From NCBI GenBank assembly GCA_046351395.1, contig JAXLYP010000007.1, positions 186,001 through 250,000 of the forward strand: DNA of 64,000 bases, written 5' to 3'. The notes beneath the pieces were generated by a model. That model was not told where the DNA came from and ran no database searches. It saw only the letters and a list, made by a program, of their open reading frames with translations. Shown here piece after piece: positions 40,669 through 52,466 of the stretch (its first letter is position 1; every line of letters begins with the position of its first letter). The translations under genes and the position numbers were made by a program. This stretch comes from CAYYKK01 sp046351395 (lineage in GTDB: Bacteria > Myxococcota_A > Polyangia > Polyangiales > Polyangiaceae).

Positions 40669-41472
40669 CTACTTCGCGAGCTCGGCCTCGATCGCCATGA
40701 CGATCGCGTTGCCCTCGAAGCTGTCGGTCGCGTTGTTCGGGTCGTCCCCCGGGTAGAGCGGGCTCTCCCAGTGCGCGACGAGCTTCCCGTCCTTCGAGAT
40801 CAGATACTTGTTGAAGTTCCAACCGGGTTGCAACGAGGCCTCGGGCCCGACGACGGGCTGAGACAGGAGCCACTTCCACACGGGCTGCGCGTTCGCGCCG
40901 ATGACGTGATCGATATCGAACTGGGGGAACGTGATGCCGTACTTCTCGGTGCAAGCGCCGACCTGATCGGGGTTGCCTCCCTGGCTCCCGAAGTCGTTCT
41001 CGAGGAACCCAAGGACGTGAAAGCCCTGACCGCCGAAGTGCGCCTCCAAGACCTGGAGGCCTGCCATCTGAGGCGTGTAGCCTCAGACGGCCGCGGTGTT
41101 CACGATGAGTAAGACGTCACCCCGAAAGGCGCACATGCTCGTGGGATCGACGTCGAAGAGCCCCGTCGCCGAGTTCTCGTAGAGGCTCCCCGGCTCCGCC
41201 GGCGGGTCGCAGACGAACGCCATTCCGCTGCTCGAGGAGTTCGCGCTCGTCGCGGTCACGGTGACCGACTTCGACGACGAAGTGGCGACCGTGCTCGAGC
41301 CGGTTGACGCGGTGGAGCCTCCCGACCCCGACGGCGTCGAGTCGTCGCAGGCAGCGCTGGCGAGCAGCGCGGCGAGGGGCACGAGGCCCGCGAAGGACGG
41401 ACTCCGCGGGCGGAGCCCCGGCGGAATCGAGCGCGCTCGGCGCAGTGGACCTCGGGATGCCATTCGACCCAT
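40669..41472 (-). CDS. Selenocysteine-containing glutathione peroxidase lipoprotein
   Basis: A 267-residue frame if the TGA at 41085-41083 is read as selenocysteine (position 130). The protein has a lipoprotein signal (lipobox ASAAC, Cys42), a Ser/Thr linker and a glutathione peroxidase fold: LLIVNTAAV-Sec-GYTPQ, FHVLGFLENDFGSQGG, KYGITFPQFD and WNFNKYLISKDGK. The TGA stands exactly where peroxidases have catalytic Cys or Sec. The WN pair is present; the usual Gln of NQFG reads Asp (NDFG). A SECIS-like hairpin follows the TGA. It would reduce peroxides at the membrane surface. An annotation that stops at TGA gives two fragments. Confidence 0.85.
41042..41085 (-). promoter_or_regulatory. SECIS-like element after the in-frame TGA
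   Basis: On the minus strand, TGAGGC-TACAC-GCCTCA (41085-41069) forms a hairpin that contains the TGA. Then GCCTCCA-GGTCT-TGGAGGC (41060-41042) forms a perfect seven-base-pair stem with loop GGTCT. The loop begins 29 bases after the TGA, within the spacing accepted for bacterial SECIS elements. GGUCU matches the SelB-binding loop of E. coli fdhF. Both facts support recoding. Confidence 0.7.
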
Positions 41473-41652
41473 GCGTGCATTCTATCGATGCGTGGCAGCG
41501 CGAAGCGGAAAATTTCGATCCGGAGCGCGCCGCTGCCGGTTCCATCACCGACTTCGCGGAGCGGCGTGAGCGCGCCGCTCGAGATGCCGCAAGGGGACTC
41601 GAGCCGTCGTCTCGAGCGGTAGGAGCCCGGCGCTTCTCGATGTCCGAAGGAT

Positions 41653-43044
41653 CTACGGCGCGGCCAGGAACATCTTCGCGACCGCGGCGCCGATGGCGCG
41701 AAGGATGGGGCGACCGGTCTCCGCGTAGTCGTACTTGTCGTCGTTCATCACGCCGTCCGCGTTCGAGAGCACCGTCGCCGCGACGAAGATCGCCCGATGG
41801 GTCTCGGTGTCCTCGATGTACGCGCTCTCGAGGAGGAAGCCGTAGGCGCGACCCGCTTTGCCCACGTAGCGAAGCCGCTTCTGCGGCACGACCTCGAGGA
41901 TTCCGGGACCGAGCGGGTTGTGATCCGCGATTCCAGGGCCGGGCATGGGAACGCGGGTCATCGGCGTGATGAGGAGGGCGCGTTGCTCCGCGTCGAGCCC
42001 GAGCGGCACCGCGCCCGGGTGATCCGGAAACATCAGCGCGATGAGGAAGCGCTGCAGATCGTGGAGCGACACGTAGTTCTTGGTGCCGAAGTCCATCGGC
42101 GTCTCCTCGAACCCGTGCTCGCCGTGGTGCTTCGCGCCGAGGAGGAGCCCCTCGGCCGGCGTGGGCGGGAGCTCGAGCTCGCTCTTGCGCGCCTTGAGGA
42201 AGAACGTCGGTCGGCCCGGCGGGAGGATGCGCACGGCGAGCGTCTCCTTTTGGGTGCTCGCGGGGCCGCTCATCCGGTGCTGAAAGCGCACGTCCGGAAA
42301 GCCGAGCGTCGGCATCAGCTCGTTGAGCTCGCGGTGGCCCACGATGTCGTAGAGCCGATCGTAGGAGTCGTTGTCCGAGTAGCTGAGGAGGTTCTCGATC
42401 TCCTCCTTGAGGACGAGCTTCTTGTGCTTCTTCTTCGGTGGGTCGGCGCCGGGCGCGGGCGGCGGAGCGTTCTTGTCGTCGTCGTCCTCGTCCGCCTTCG
42501 GGGGTTCGCACTTCGGCTTGTTCTTCGCGCAGCGGATGATGCGCGTCGCGGGCGGGATGGGCCCCTTCGCCCGCTCCGAGAGCGCGCGGAGGGCGGCGGC
42601 CGCGAGCAGCGGTTTGATCGCGCTCGCGGGGTAGAAGTACTCCTTGTCGGCCCGGTACGCGTACGTCGCCCACTCGCCCTCGGGCCGCACCTCCGTCACG
42701 AGGATCTGGAGCCTGAGATCCTGGGCGGACTGCATCCACCCCTCGAAGCGCGGATCGGACGCACGGAGCGCTCGCTCGAGGCGGGTGTCGGGAGAGTCGT
42801 CGGGGGGAGGGGCGCTCGCGGCGCTCGCGGCCGCCGTCGAGGGGAGCGAGTCCGCGGGCGCTGCCGACGGGGAGGCCGAGGCGGGGGGAGTGGGGGCGTT
42901 GGGGGCCCCGCGATCGCAGGCGAGGAGGGCGAGCGCCGCGGCGAACGCGGACACCCGCCCGATCCCAGCGTGGCGGCGCGCCGCATCCTCCCGCGCAGGC
43001 CCCGCGGAAACGATGTGCGCTCGCGCCACGCGCGTCGGTCTCAT
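41653..43044 (-). CDS. SxxK serine hydrolase (class A beta-lactamase-like) lipoprotein
   Basis: A 463-residue protein from ATG 43044 with a long N-region, lipobox LALLAC and an Ala/Ser/Pro linker. The penicillin-binding fold is shown by SAIK (about 140), SYSDNDS with the SDN triad (about 221) and KAG in place of KTG (about 395). A Lys/Asp/Pro-rich insertion (DEDDDDKNAPPP to KKKHKK) lies before SDN. It may be a beta-lactamase-like carboxypeptidase or esterase; true beta-lactamase activity cannot be told from sequence, as Glu166 is not clear. Confidence 0.78.
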   Translation of the reverse strand: MRPTRVARAHIVSAGPAREDAARRHAGIGRVSAFAAALALLACDRGAPNAPTPPASASPSAAPADSLPSTAAASAASAPPPDDSPDTRLERALRASDPRFEGWMQSAQDLRLQILVTEVRPEGEWATYAYRADKEYFYPASAIKPLLAAAALRALSERAKGPIPPATRIIRCAKNKPKCEPPKADEDDDDKNAPPPAPGADPPKKKHKKLVLKEEIENLLSYSDNDSYDRLYDIVGHRELNELMPTLGFPDVRFQHRMSGPASTQKETLAVRILPPGRPTFFLKARKSELELPPTPAEGLLLGAKHHGEHGFEETPMDFGTKNYVSLHDLQRFLIALMFPDHPGAVPLGLDAEQRALLITPMTRVPMPGPGIADHNPLGPGILEVVPQKRLRYVGKAGRAYGFLLESAYIEDTETHRAIFVAATVLSNADGVMNDDKYDYAETGRPILRAIGAAVAKMFLAAP

Positions 43045-43178
43045 GGCGGGCTTGGGAAGACCACGGGGCCGGGATGCACGCAAGAAAAGTGATCTGGCCA
43101 ACGACCCGATCGCGTGGACGAGATGCGATGCGGGCCGAGGAATGCGTGAATGGCCCGAGGAATGCTACTTTTGAGGGG

Positions 43179-44621
43179 GTGGGACGCGAACTCGCTTGGA
43201 TGATCCCGCTGTCCGTCGTGACGCTCGCGCTCACGACGTGCGCCGCGGACGCGCCGCCTCCCTACGAAGAGCCGCAGGGTTGGTCGGACGACGTCGCGCT
43301 CGCGCGCGTCGTCGATCTGAACCCCGATCCTCACGTCCTCGAGATCCACCTCGTCGCGAAGGAGGCGGACCTCGAGATGAAGAAAGGCAAGACGACGCAC
43401 GTGTACACGTTCGACGGATCGATCCCTGGGCCGCTCATCGAGGCGACGGCGGGGGATCGCGTGATCGTGCACTTCGAAAACCGCCTGCCCGAGCCCACGA
43501 CGCTGCACTGGCACGGCGTCCGTGTTCCGCGCGCGATGGACGGCGCCGCGCGCCCCGAGGAGGCCGTGCCGCCGGGCGGCACGTTCGACTACGACTTCGT
43601 CGTCCCGGACGCGGGACTGTTTTGGTACCACCCGCACTTCGACGCTTCGAAGCAGGTGGGGTACGGCCTCTACGGGGCGTTGCTCGTGCGCCCCGCGGAC
43701 GACAGCGAGGCGAACCTCCCGAAGGACGAGGTCGTCCTCGTGCTCTCGGACATGGGCATCCTGGACGATGGCAGCATCATGCCCGCCGACGCGGGCGGGG
43801 ACGTCGGTTCGCTCATCGGCCGCGAGGGAAATGTGGTGCTCGCGAACGGCAGGCGCCTCCCGCGGCTCACCATCCGAAGCGGCGTGACGCAGCGCTGGCG
43901 GATCGTCAACGCCGCGCGCGCGCGCTACTTCCAGCTCGAGCTCGGCCACACGCGCTTCCTGAAGATCGGGGGTGATGGCGGCCTGCTCGAGCACCCGATC
44001 GAGACAGACAATCTGCTCGTCGCGCCCGGGCAGCGAGCGGACGTCCTCGTGACGCCCGTCGACGAGGCGGAGGGGCTCGAGTTCCTGATCTCGAAGCCTT
44101 ACGATCGGGGCTTCGGGAGCGCGACCCAGCTGCGCTTCCCGGAGGAGATCCTCGCGCTCGACTACCTCGACGAGCCCGGCCCGCGGCTCGTCCCTCGTCG
44201 CTATCCGGACGTGCACCGCGCGATCGAGCCGCTCGACACGACCGGCGCGACGACGGTCCACATGGCGCTCACGCAGACCAAAGAGGGACAGCAGAAGCTC
44301 GAGCTCGGCGTCAACGACGTGCCGTTCGACGCCTCTGTCCCGTTCCCCGCGCGCGTCGGGGACACGCAGATCTGGGAGCTCGAGAACACCCTCCAATGGG
44401 CGCATCCGATCCACCTGCACGGCTTCTTCTTCCAGGAGCTGGACGCGGCGGGGCAACCCGTCGATCCCATCGAGTGGCGCGACACCATCGACGTCCCCGT
44501 CTTCGAGACGCGGAGGTTCGCCGTGAAGTTCGACGACCGACCGGGTCAGTGGATGTTCCACTGTCAGGTGCTCGATCACGCCGACGCGGGGATGATGGGC
44601 ATCGTCGACGTTCAGCCCTGA
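43179..44621 (+). CDS. Multicopper oxidase lipoprotein with variant copper ligand
   Basis: A 480-residue protein from GTG 43179 (ATG 43200 also possible), with signal peptide and lipobox LTTC. Laccase-type copper motifs: HWHG (about 110), WYHPHF (about 148), HPIHLHGF (about 409) and HCQVLDHADAGMM (about 461). The last usually reads HCH; the second His, a type-3 copper ligand, is Gln here. It probably oxidises phenols or metal ions at the cell surface, if the trinuclear centre forms. Its start region is divergent from the serine hydrolase. Confidence 0.85.
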   Translation: MGRELAWMIPLSVVTLALTTCAADAPPPYEEPQGWSDDVALARVVDLNPDPHVLEIHLVAKEADLEMKKGKTTHVYTFDGSIPGPLIEATAGDRVIVHFENRLPEPTTLHWHGVRVPRAMDGAARPEEAVPPGGTFDYDFVVPDAGLFWYHPHFDASKQVGYGLYGALLVRPADDSEANLPKDEVVLVLSDMGILDDGSIMPADAGGDVGSLIGREGNVVLANGRRLPRLTIRSGVTQRWRIVNAARARYFQLELGHTRFLKIGGDGGLLEHPIETDNLLVAPGQRADVLVTPVDEAEGLEFLISKPYDRGFGSATQLRFPEEILALDYLDEPGPRLVPRRYPDVHRAIEPLDTTGATTVHMALTQTKEGQQKLELGVNDVPFDASVPFPARVGDTQIWELENTLQWAHPIHLHGFFFQELDAAGQPVDPIEWRDTIDVPVFETRRFAVKFDDRPGQWMFHCQVLDHADAGMMGIVDVQP

Positions 44622-44706
44622 CGCGGCTCGCTGCCTGCGGGACCGTCGACTTCAGCGTTCCTGCGGCCTGGAGCGACGCGGCGACACTGTGTCGCGCGCG
44701 CGCCTG

Positions 44707-46336
44707 TCATTTCTGGCGCGTAGCGCCGTTCAAGGGATCGGTGGGCACCGGCTCGGGCGTCGGCGCGGGTGGCGGCTCCTCCTGAGGTTCGGCCGTCGGG
44801 GGTGGCTCACCACCGTCCTCCACCGCGGGGGCGGCGCTCGCGTTGGGCGGCGCGGATGCGGCCGCCGAGGGCGTCGCGGAGGGCTCGGCGGACGCTTTGG
44901 GTTTCGCGGACGGGAGGCGACCGAGGAGCGGCGCTCTCCCCGCGGAGGTCGTGGGCGCGGGCGTCGCGCCGTCCTCGGTGGGCGAGTCGACGAGCGTGGG
45001 GAGATCCCCGCTCGGCTTGGTGATCGCACTCGTGGCGGGCTTGGTCTGGGTGCTCGCGCCTCCCGTCGACGTTCGCGCGTTCAGAAAGAGGACCGTCGCG
45101 ACGACCGCCGCGACGACGGCGCCACCGATCGCGATCATGGGCCACAGCGAGCGCCTCGGGGGCGGCATGGACGACGCGCGGATCGCGGGGCGGCGCGACG
45201 GATTGCCAGTCGGTCGTCGTCCGCGCCTTCTCCACGCGCGCGTCCGAGGGCGTGGCCGCGGGCGGGCGCATGCTTTTCGGTCGCGGCTTCGGCGATGAGC
45301 CGGGGGGCGCGGACGGGGTCGCGCCGGGCGCCGCGTCGTCCCAGTCGATGTCGACGTTGATGAGGCTCTGCATGGGCGCGCGCGGCGCCGGCGGGGCCTT
45401 CTCTCCCGACGCGGAGGGGGACGCGGCCGTCCGCGCGCGGAACCTCGCCGCGCGATCGACGCACGCCTGCGCGTCGCCGGTGCCGAACGGCGCGATGGCC
45501 TCCGCGAGATCCGCGACGTGCTGGAACCTCGCGTCGAGGTCGCGCGCTAGGCACTTCATGATGGCGCTCTCGAGGCCCGCAGGGATGGTCGCGCGCCGCT
45601 TCGAGGGACGCTCGATCTCCTTGTGGAGGATGCCGCTCCAGATCTCCGCGACCGTCCCCTCGTGGAACGGAGGGTTCCCGGTGAGGAGCTCGTACAAGAT
45701 GATCCCGAGCGACCAGATGTCGGCGCGCGCATCGACGTTCGCGGACGCCGTGAGCTGTTCGGGTGACATGTACATCGCCGAGCCGAAGATCTCCGTCGCG
45801 CTCGTGATCCCCTTCTCGGGCGCGCGCGGGTTCGTGCTCTTCGAGATCCCGAAGTCGAGGACCTTGATCTCCTTCGAGCCGTCCGCCTGATGCGCGAGGA
45901 ACAGGTTCCCGGGCTTGAGGTCACGGTGGACGATCCCGTACGCGTGCGCCTCGGCGATCGCGTCGCACGCCTGGAGGACGTAGTCGACCGCGCGCACGAC
46001 GGGCAGCGACTCCTCCTTCAGCATCACGGCCTCGAGATCGTTCCCCTCGAGGTACTCCATGACCATGTAGGGCCGCCCGCCGAGGAGCTTGCCGACGTCC
46101 GTCACGCGGGCGACGTGACGGCTCTTGATCTTCACCGCGGCGCGCGCCTCGCGCTCGAAGCGCTCCACCACCTGCGGGTTCGCCATCACGTCCTCGTTGA
46201 GGACCTTGATCGCTACGTGAGCCTCGAGCTCCGCGTGGAACGCGGCCACGACGACGCCCATGCCACCCTCGCCGATGACACGTTCGACCGTGTACTTGCC
46301 CTTGATGACGTCTCCGGGCTCGAGACTGGTGGACAT
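44707..46336 (-). CDS. Ser/Thr protein kinase with membrane anchor, frameshifted after kinase domain
   Basis: From ATG 46336 a complete Hanks kinase domain (about 10-275): GEGGMGVV, AIKVLN, VHRDLKPGN (about 137), DFGIS (about 160), SPEQ. Near 45210 coding character moves to another frame, which continues TGNPSRRPAIRASSMPPP, a transmembrane helix (PMIAIGGAVVAAVVATVLF) and a Pro/Ala/Glu-rich tail ending at 44707. A single-base change near 45210 joins them into about 543 residues. Read strictly, the first frame runs to 44807 with an Arg-rich tail and no anchor. Kinase activity should be preserved either way. Confidence 0.8.
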
Positions 46337-46393
46337 CGGTTTAGCCAAGGTACCACCGCTCGCCGCCCATGGCGTCCCGAAGAACGCGCGCGC

Positions 46394-47962
46394 TCAGAGC
46401 ACGGAAGAGAGCCTCTTCCAGAGGCTGCCGCCGCCGAGCACCACGCGGACGACCTTGCGCGCGATGCTCAGGCCCTTGTCAGTGTAGGGGAAATCGATGG
46501 GCGCGGCCGGCGCGGTCTGGTCGAGGACCGCGCGGTCGAGCAGGATGTGCCGGACGTCGCACATCTCGCGGAGCGACTCGTCGCCCATCATCCGCCCGAA
46601 CCCGCTCTGCTTAACGCCGCCGAACGGCGCCTCGGGGCAGCCCCCGTTGATGAGGACGTCGTTCACGCAGACGCTCCCCGCCTCCACGCGCTGCGCGACG
46701 CCGTACGCGTGGTCCCGATCCTTCGAGAACACGTACGCGTTGAGGCCGAGGTGCGACGCGTTCGCGAGCCGGAGCGCCTCCTCGTCGCTCGAGACCTTCA
46801 TCACGGGCACGATCGGCCCGAAGATCTCCTCGTTCATGACGGTCATCGTGTGGTCGCAGCCCGCGAGGATCGTCGGCTCGAAGAACTGCCCCGGGCCCTC
46901 CTTGCGCTTGCCGCCCGCGACGACGCGCGCCCCCTTCGAGACCGCGTCCCGGATGTGGGCCTCGGCGATCTCGATTTGCTTCGGGAAGATGATCGCCCCG
47001 ACGTCCACCGAGCCGGCCGCGGGGTCGCCCTGGCGGAGCGCGCCGACGCGCTCGATCATTCTGTCGAGGAGCGCGTCGTGGATCTTCTCGTTCGCGTACA
47101 CGCGCTCCACGGAGATGCAGATCTGCCCCGAGTTCGAGAACCCGCCGAACACCGCGGCGCGGGCGGCCTTGTCGACGTCCGCGTCCTCGCAGGCGATGAG
47201 GGGCGCCTTGCCACCGAGCTCCATCACGCACGGGATGAGGCGCTCTCCACACGCCGCGGCGACGCGGCGACCCGTCGACGTGCCGCCCGTGAAGACGACG
47301 AACGCGGGGTGCGCGTCGATGAGCGCGGCGCCGGCGGGCCCGTACCCGGTGACGACCTGGAGGACGTCGGGCGGGAGACCCGCGCGATCCCAGACCTCCT
47401 TCGCGCGGAGCGCGATGAGCGGCGTCACCTCGCTCGGCTTGATGACGACCGAGTTGCCCGCGATGAGGGCGATGAGCGCGTCCCTCAGGGGGAGGAAGAA
47501 CGGATAGTTCCAGGGCGAGATGACCGCGACCACGCCGCGCGGCGTGTAGTGGATCATGCTCTTCTTGTGCTTGAGGAGCAGGAGCGGGGTCTCTCGCGGC
47601 GCGAGGAGCTTCGGCGCGACCTTGCAGAAGTAGGTCGCGACGCTCGCGGTCGTCGCGATCTCCTGCATCAGCGCCTCCTGGCGGGGCTTGCCGGTCTCGC
47701 TCGAGAGGAGATCGGTGAGCTCCTCCTCCCGGTCGATGATCGCGTCCCGGTAGCGCAGCACGCGCTCGCAGCGCTCCTCGATCGAGAGCGCGCCCCAGGA
47801 CACCTGGGCCCGCTTCGCGCGCAGCATGGCCGCGTGCACCTCGTCCGCGCTCATCACGGGCGCGGTCCCGAGGAGCTGACCGGTCGCCGGCGCGTAGCTC
47901 GCGATCCGTTCGGACTTCGTCGCGCCGTTCGTGGGAACCAAATCAGTCGCCAGCATGCCCAT
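46394..47962 (-). CDS. Aldehyde dehydrogenase (succinate-semialdehyde dehydrogenase-like)
   Basis: A 522-residue NAD(P)-dependent aldehyde dehydrogenase. ATG 47962 has GGAGG five bases upstream, better placed than GTG 47968. The motifs are standard: SPWNYPFFLPLRD, KPSEVTPL, FTGGTSTGR, general base Glu in MELGGKAP (about 248), nucleophile Cys in SGQICIS (about 280) and EEIFGPIVPV. Substrate is not set by sequence. The C-terminus runs about 40 residues past the usual end (VVRVVLGGGSLWKRLS), possibly a membrane-associating tail. Confidence 0.93.
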   Translation of the reverse strand: MGMLATDLVPTNGATKSERIASYAPATGQLLGTAPVMSADEVHAAMLRAKRAQVSWGALSIEERCERVLRYRDAIIDREEELTDLLSSETGKPRQEALMQEIATTASVATYFCKVAPKLLAPRETPLLLLKHKKSMIHYTPRGVVAVISPWNYPFFLPLRDALIALIAGNSVVIKPSEVTPLIALRAKEVWDRAGLPPDVLQVVTGYGPAGAALIDAHPAFVVFTGGTSTGRRVAAACGERLIPCVMELGGKAPLIACEDADVDKAARAAVFGGFSNSGQICISVERVYANEKIHDALLDRMIERVGALRQGDPAAGSVDVGAIIFPKQIEIAEAHIRDAVSKGARVVAGGKRKEGPGQFFEPTILAGCDHTMTVMNEEIFGPIVPVMKVSSDEEALRLANASHLGLNAYVFSKDRDHAYGVAQRVEAGSVCVNDVLINGGCPEAPFGGVKQSGFGRMMGDESLREMCDVRHILLDRAVLDQTAPAAPIDFPYTDKGLSIARKVVRVVLGGGSLWKRLSSVL

Positions 47963-48117
47963 GTGCACCCTCCGTGGCCGGCTCGTCGCGAGGAGAACGA
48001 GCGGTGGGAACGCTATGACACCACCCGGCCTCCGGTTCCATCCTCGAAACGATTCCGCGCGCCCCGTCCGCGCGCCCTCGGTCCCTTTTCCACAGCCTGC
48101 TAAGGTGGGGGCCCCGA

Positions 48118-50568
<2,451 letters not shown>

Positions 50569-50675
50569 CGAACGGGAGCTGCTCGGCGCCCTGAGACCGG
50601 CGACGGTGTGGGTCCCGGTGCCACCGATCTCGGTGCCCCACCCAACTCGACCGCGCGCCGCCGTGTTGAACCCTC

Positions 50676-51607
50676 GTGGGCGTGGGATCGGTCCAGGTCA
50701 TCACTCGCTTCGGTGAGTCGGTCCTCCACGTCTTCTGCGGCGCGCCCACGCCGGAGCTCGAGCTCTCCACGATCACGAACGGCGCGAGCTCGAGCCGCGC
50801 GAAGCCGTTCTTCGTCCGGGGGGAGGAGCTCGGCGTGTTCGGAGCGCCCCTCGCGCTCGGCGCCCGATCGCTGCACACCGTCGACGGCCTCTGCCTCGAG
50901 GTCTCGCGGTGCAGCGAGCGCGCGCCGAGCCGCCGTCGGCGCGCGCTCGGCGGCGTCGCCCTCGGCGTCGCGCTCAGCGTCCTCGCGCACGCGGCCTTCG
51001 CCGCCTCCATCGCGACGTCGGATCCGGACGACGAGACCGCGGAAGCGGATCGCGCGGAGCTCCTCGCGCGGCTCGACGCGCGCACGTCGGGCGCTCCGAA
51101 GCCGGCGCTCCGACGGATCGGTTGGGTGAACGACGTGCCGCTCGACGAGCGCTCGGAGCGGGCAGGGGACGTCCCGACGCTGCCCGCGCGATCCACGAGG
51201 ATCGGTGTCACCGTGGTGGCGCCGCGTTCGCTGCAGCGCCCCGAACCGAGCCGCGCCGGCGTCGTTCGACCGGCCGCTCGGGGAGCACGCGCCGGCGCGC
51301 GCAGCGATGGGCGGACGGCTCGACCCGGAGACCATCCAGCGCGTCGTCCAACGGGAGCCGCGGCCGCTTGGCGATGTGCGTCGCGACCGCGCACCAGATC
51401 GACCCCGCGATCGAGGGCCGCGTGTCGGTCGCGTTCACGATCGGCCTCGACGGGAGGGTCGCGACCGCGTCGCTCGCGTCGGCGCCCGCGGGCGCGTCCG
51501 GCCTCGGCGCGTGCCTCGAGCGCGCGTTCGAGGGCCTGTCGTTCCCCAAGCCGGACGGGGGCACCGTGCGCGTCGTCTACCCGTTCGCCGTGGAGCGGGA
51601 CCGCTGA
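50676..51607 (+). pseudogene. AgmX/PglI-type membrane protein, disrupted by two frameshifts
   Basis: From GTG 50676 the frame encodes a signal-like domain (GSVQVITRFGESVLHVFCG) and a transmembrane helix (ALGGVALGVALSVLAHAAFA). Coding then moves to a second frame near 51245 (PLGEHAPARA, GGRLDPETIQRVVQRE) and a third near 51365 (LAMCVATAHQIDPAIEGRV, FTIGLDGRVATASLA) to the stop at 51607. The joined C-terminus is an AgmX/PglI C-terminal domain, which in myxobacteria links to gliding-motility machinery or periplasmic signalling. Two indels make decay more likely here than at the other broken genes, but assembly error is possible. Confidence 0.6.
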
Positions 51608-51672
51608 GAGCCGCGGTCGCCGCGCCCATTCCGGCGCGGCCGTGGATCGAAAGCCTCTATACTCGGCGCGGC

Positions 51673-52377
51673 TTGGTCGACATCGCGTACACCGTTCACA
51701 CCAAGAGCTGCAGCTTCATGCTGGACGACGCGGGGATGTGCCGCCGGATCCTCTCCTCGACCGGGATGGTGCCCCCGGACATCAAGCAGTGCATCGGCGC
51801 GCAGTTCGTCGCGTGCCTCGATCTCACGCTCGAGGGGGGACTCGCGGGGGAGCTCCTCCTCGGAGCGGCCGCGCTCTTCGTGAAGCAGGACGCGACGGGT
51901 CGCATGCAGCTCCTCCGCACCGGGATGATCTTCCAAGTGGAGACTCGGCCGGACCTCGCAGCGCTTGAAGCCGCGGCGGAGACGGGGCCGCCCGCTCGAT
52001 CGGCGAGCGGCCCAGCCGAAGCGTTGGACGGCCCGTTCGAGGAGGAGACGGAGGACTTGCCGCCCCCGTCGTTCGCGGAGACGCCGGTCCCGAGCCGGGG
52101 CGGCGACACGATCCCGCCACCGAAGCCCACGCTGAAGCGCGCACCGGAGTCGTTGCGCGAGCTCGCCGCCCAGGTGCTCGACGTGAACGAGTCCACCGTG
52201 ACGCTGACGCTCCCGCTCTACCGACAGGAGTCGCAGTCGAATCGCGCGGGCCTCCAGCGCCCAGCGTGGCACCACCGGAGCGCGCCGCCGCCGGCGCCGA
52301 CGGTGCAGAACATCCCTCCGATGCCCGTCGAAGCCCTCCCGTCGTCGCGCGGTGCTCCCCCGAGGAACCGCGGGTGA
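51673..52377 (+). CDS. Conserved hypothetical protein with Pro-rich C-terminus
   Basis: A 234-residue protein if started at TTG 51673; ATG 51718 would remove the segment VDIAYTVHTKSCSFMLDD. The N-terminal 100 residues form a compact domain with four cysteines (CSFMLDDAGMC, QCIGAQFVAC). The rest is Pro/Ser/Glu-rich and probably disordered. No signal peptide, so cytoplasmic. No family named with confidence. It lies directly before a Ser/Thr kinase gene on the same strand (89 bases), and the disordered tail could be a phosphorylation target. Confidence 0.6.
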   Translation: MVDIAYTVHTKSCSFMLDDAGMCRRILSSTGMVPPDIKQCIGAQFVACLDLTLEGGLAGELLLGAAALFVKQDATGRMQLLRTGMIFQVETRPDLAALEAAAETGPPARSASGPAEALDGPFEEETEDLPPPSFAETPVPSRGGDTIPPPKPTLKRAPESLRELAAQVLDVNESTVTLTLPLYRQESQSNRAGLQRPAWHHRSAPPPAPTVQNIPPMPVEALPSSRGAPPRNRG

Positions 52378-52466
52378 GCGCGGTCCGTACACGCTTTGGA
52401 ACGCGCGCGTCGACGAGTCCCCGAGAGACGCCCCATTCGATTCTCGTTTTGGTGTAGGAATCCAAC

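Noticed and set aside
41083..41472. Reading the peroxidase gene as a pseudogene or two short genes split by TGA
   Set aside because: The frame is unchanged across the TGA, the codon stands at the catalytic Sec/Cys site and a SECIS-like hairpin follows. The second part has no good start of its own.
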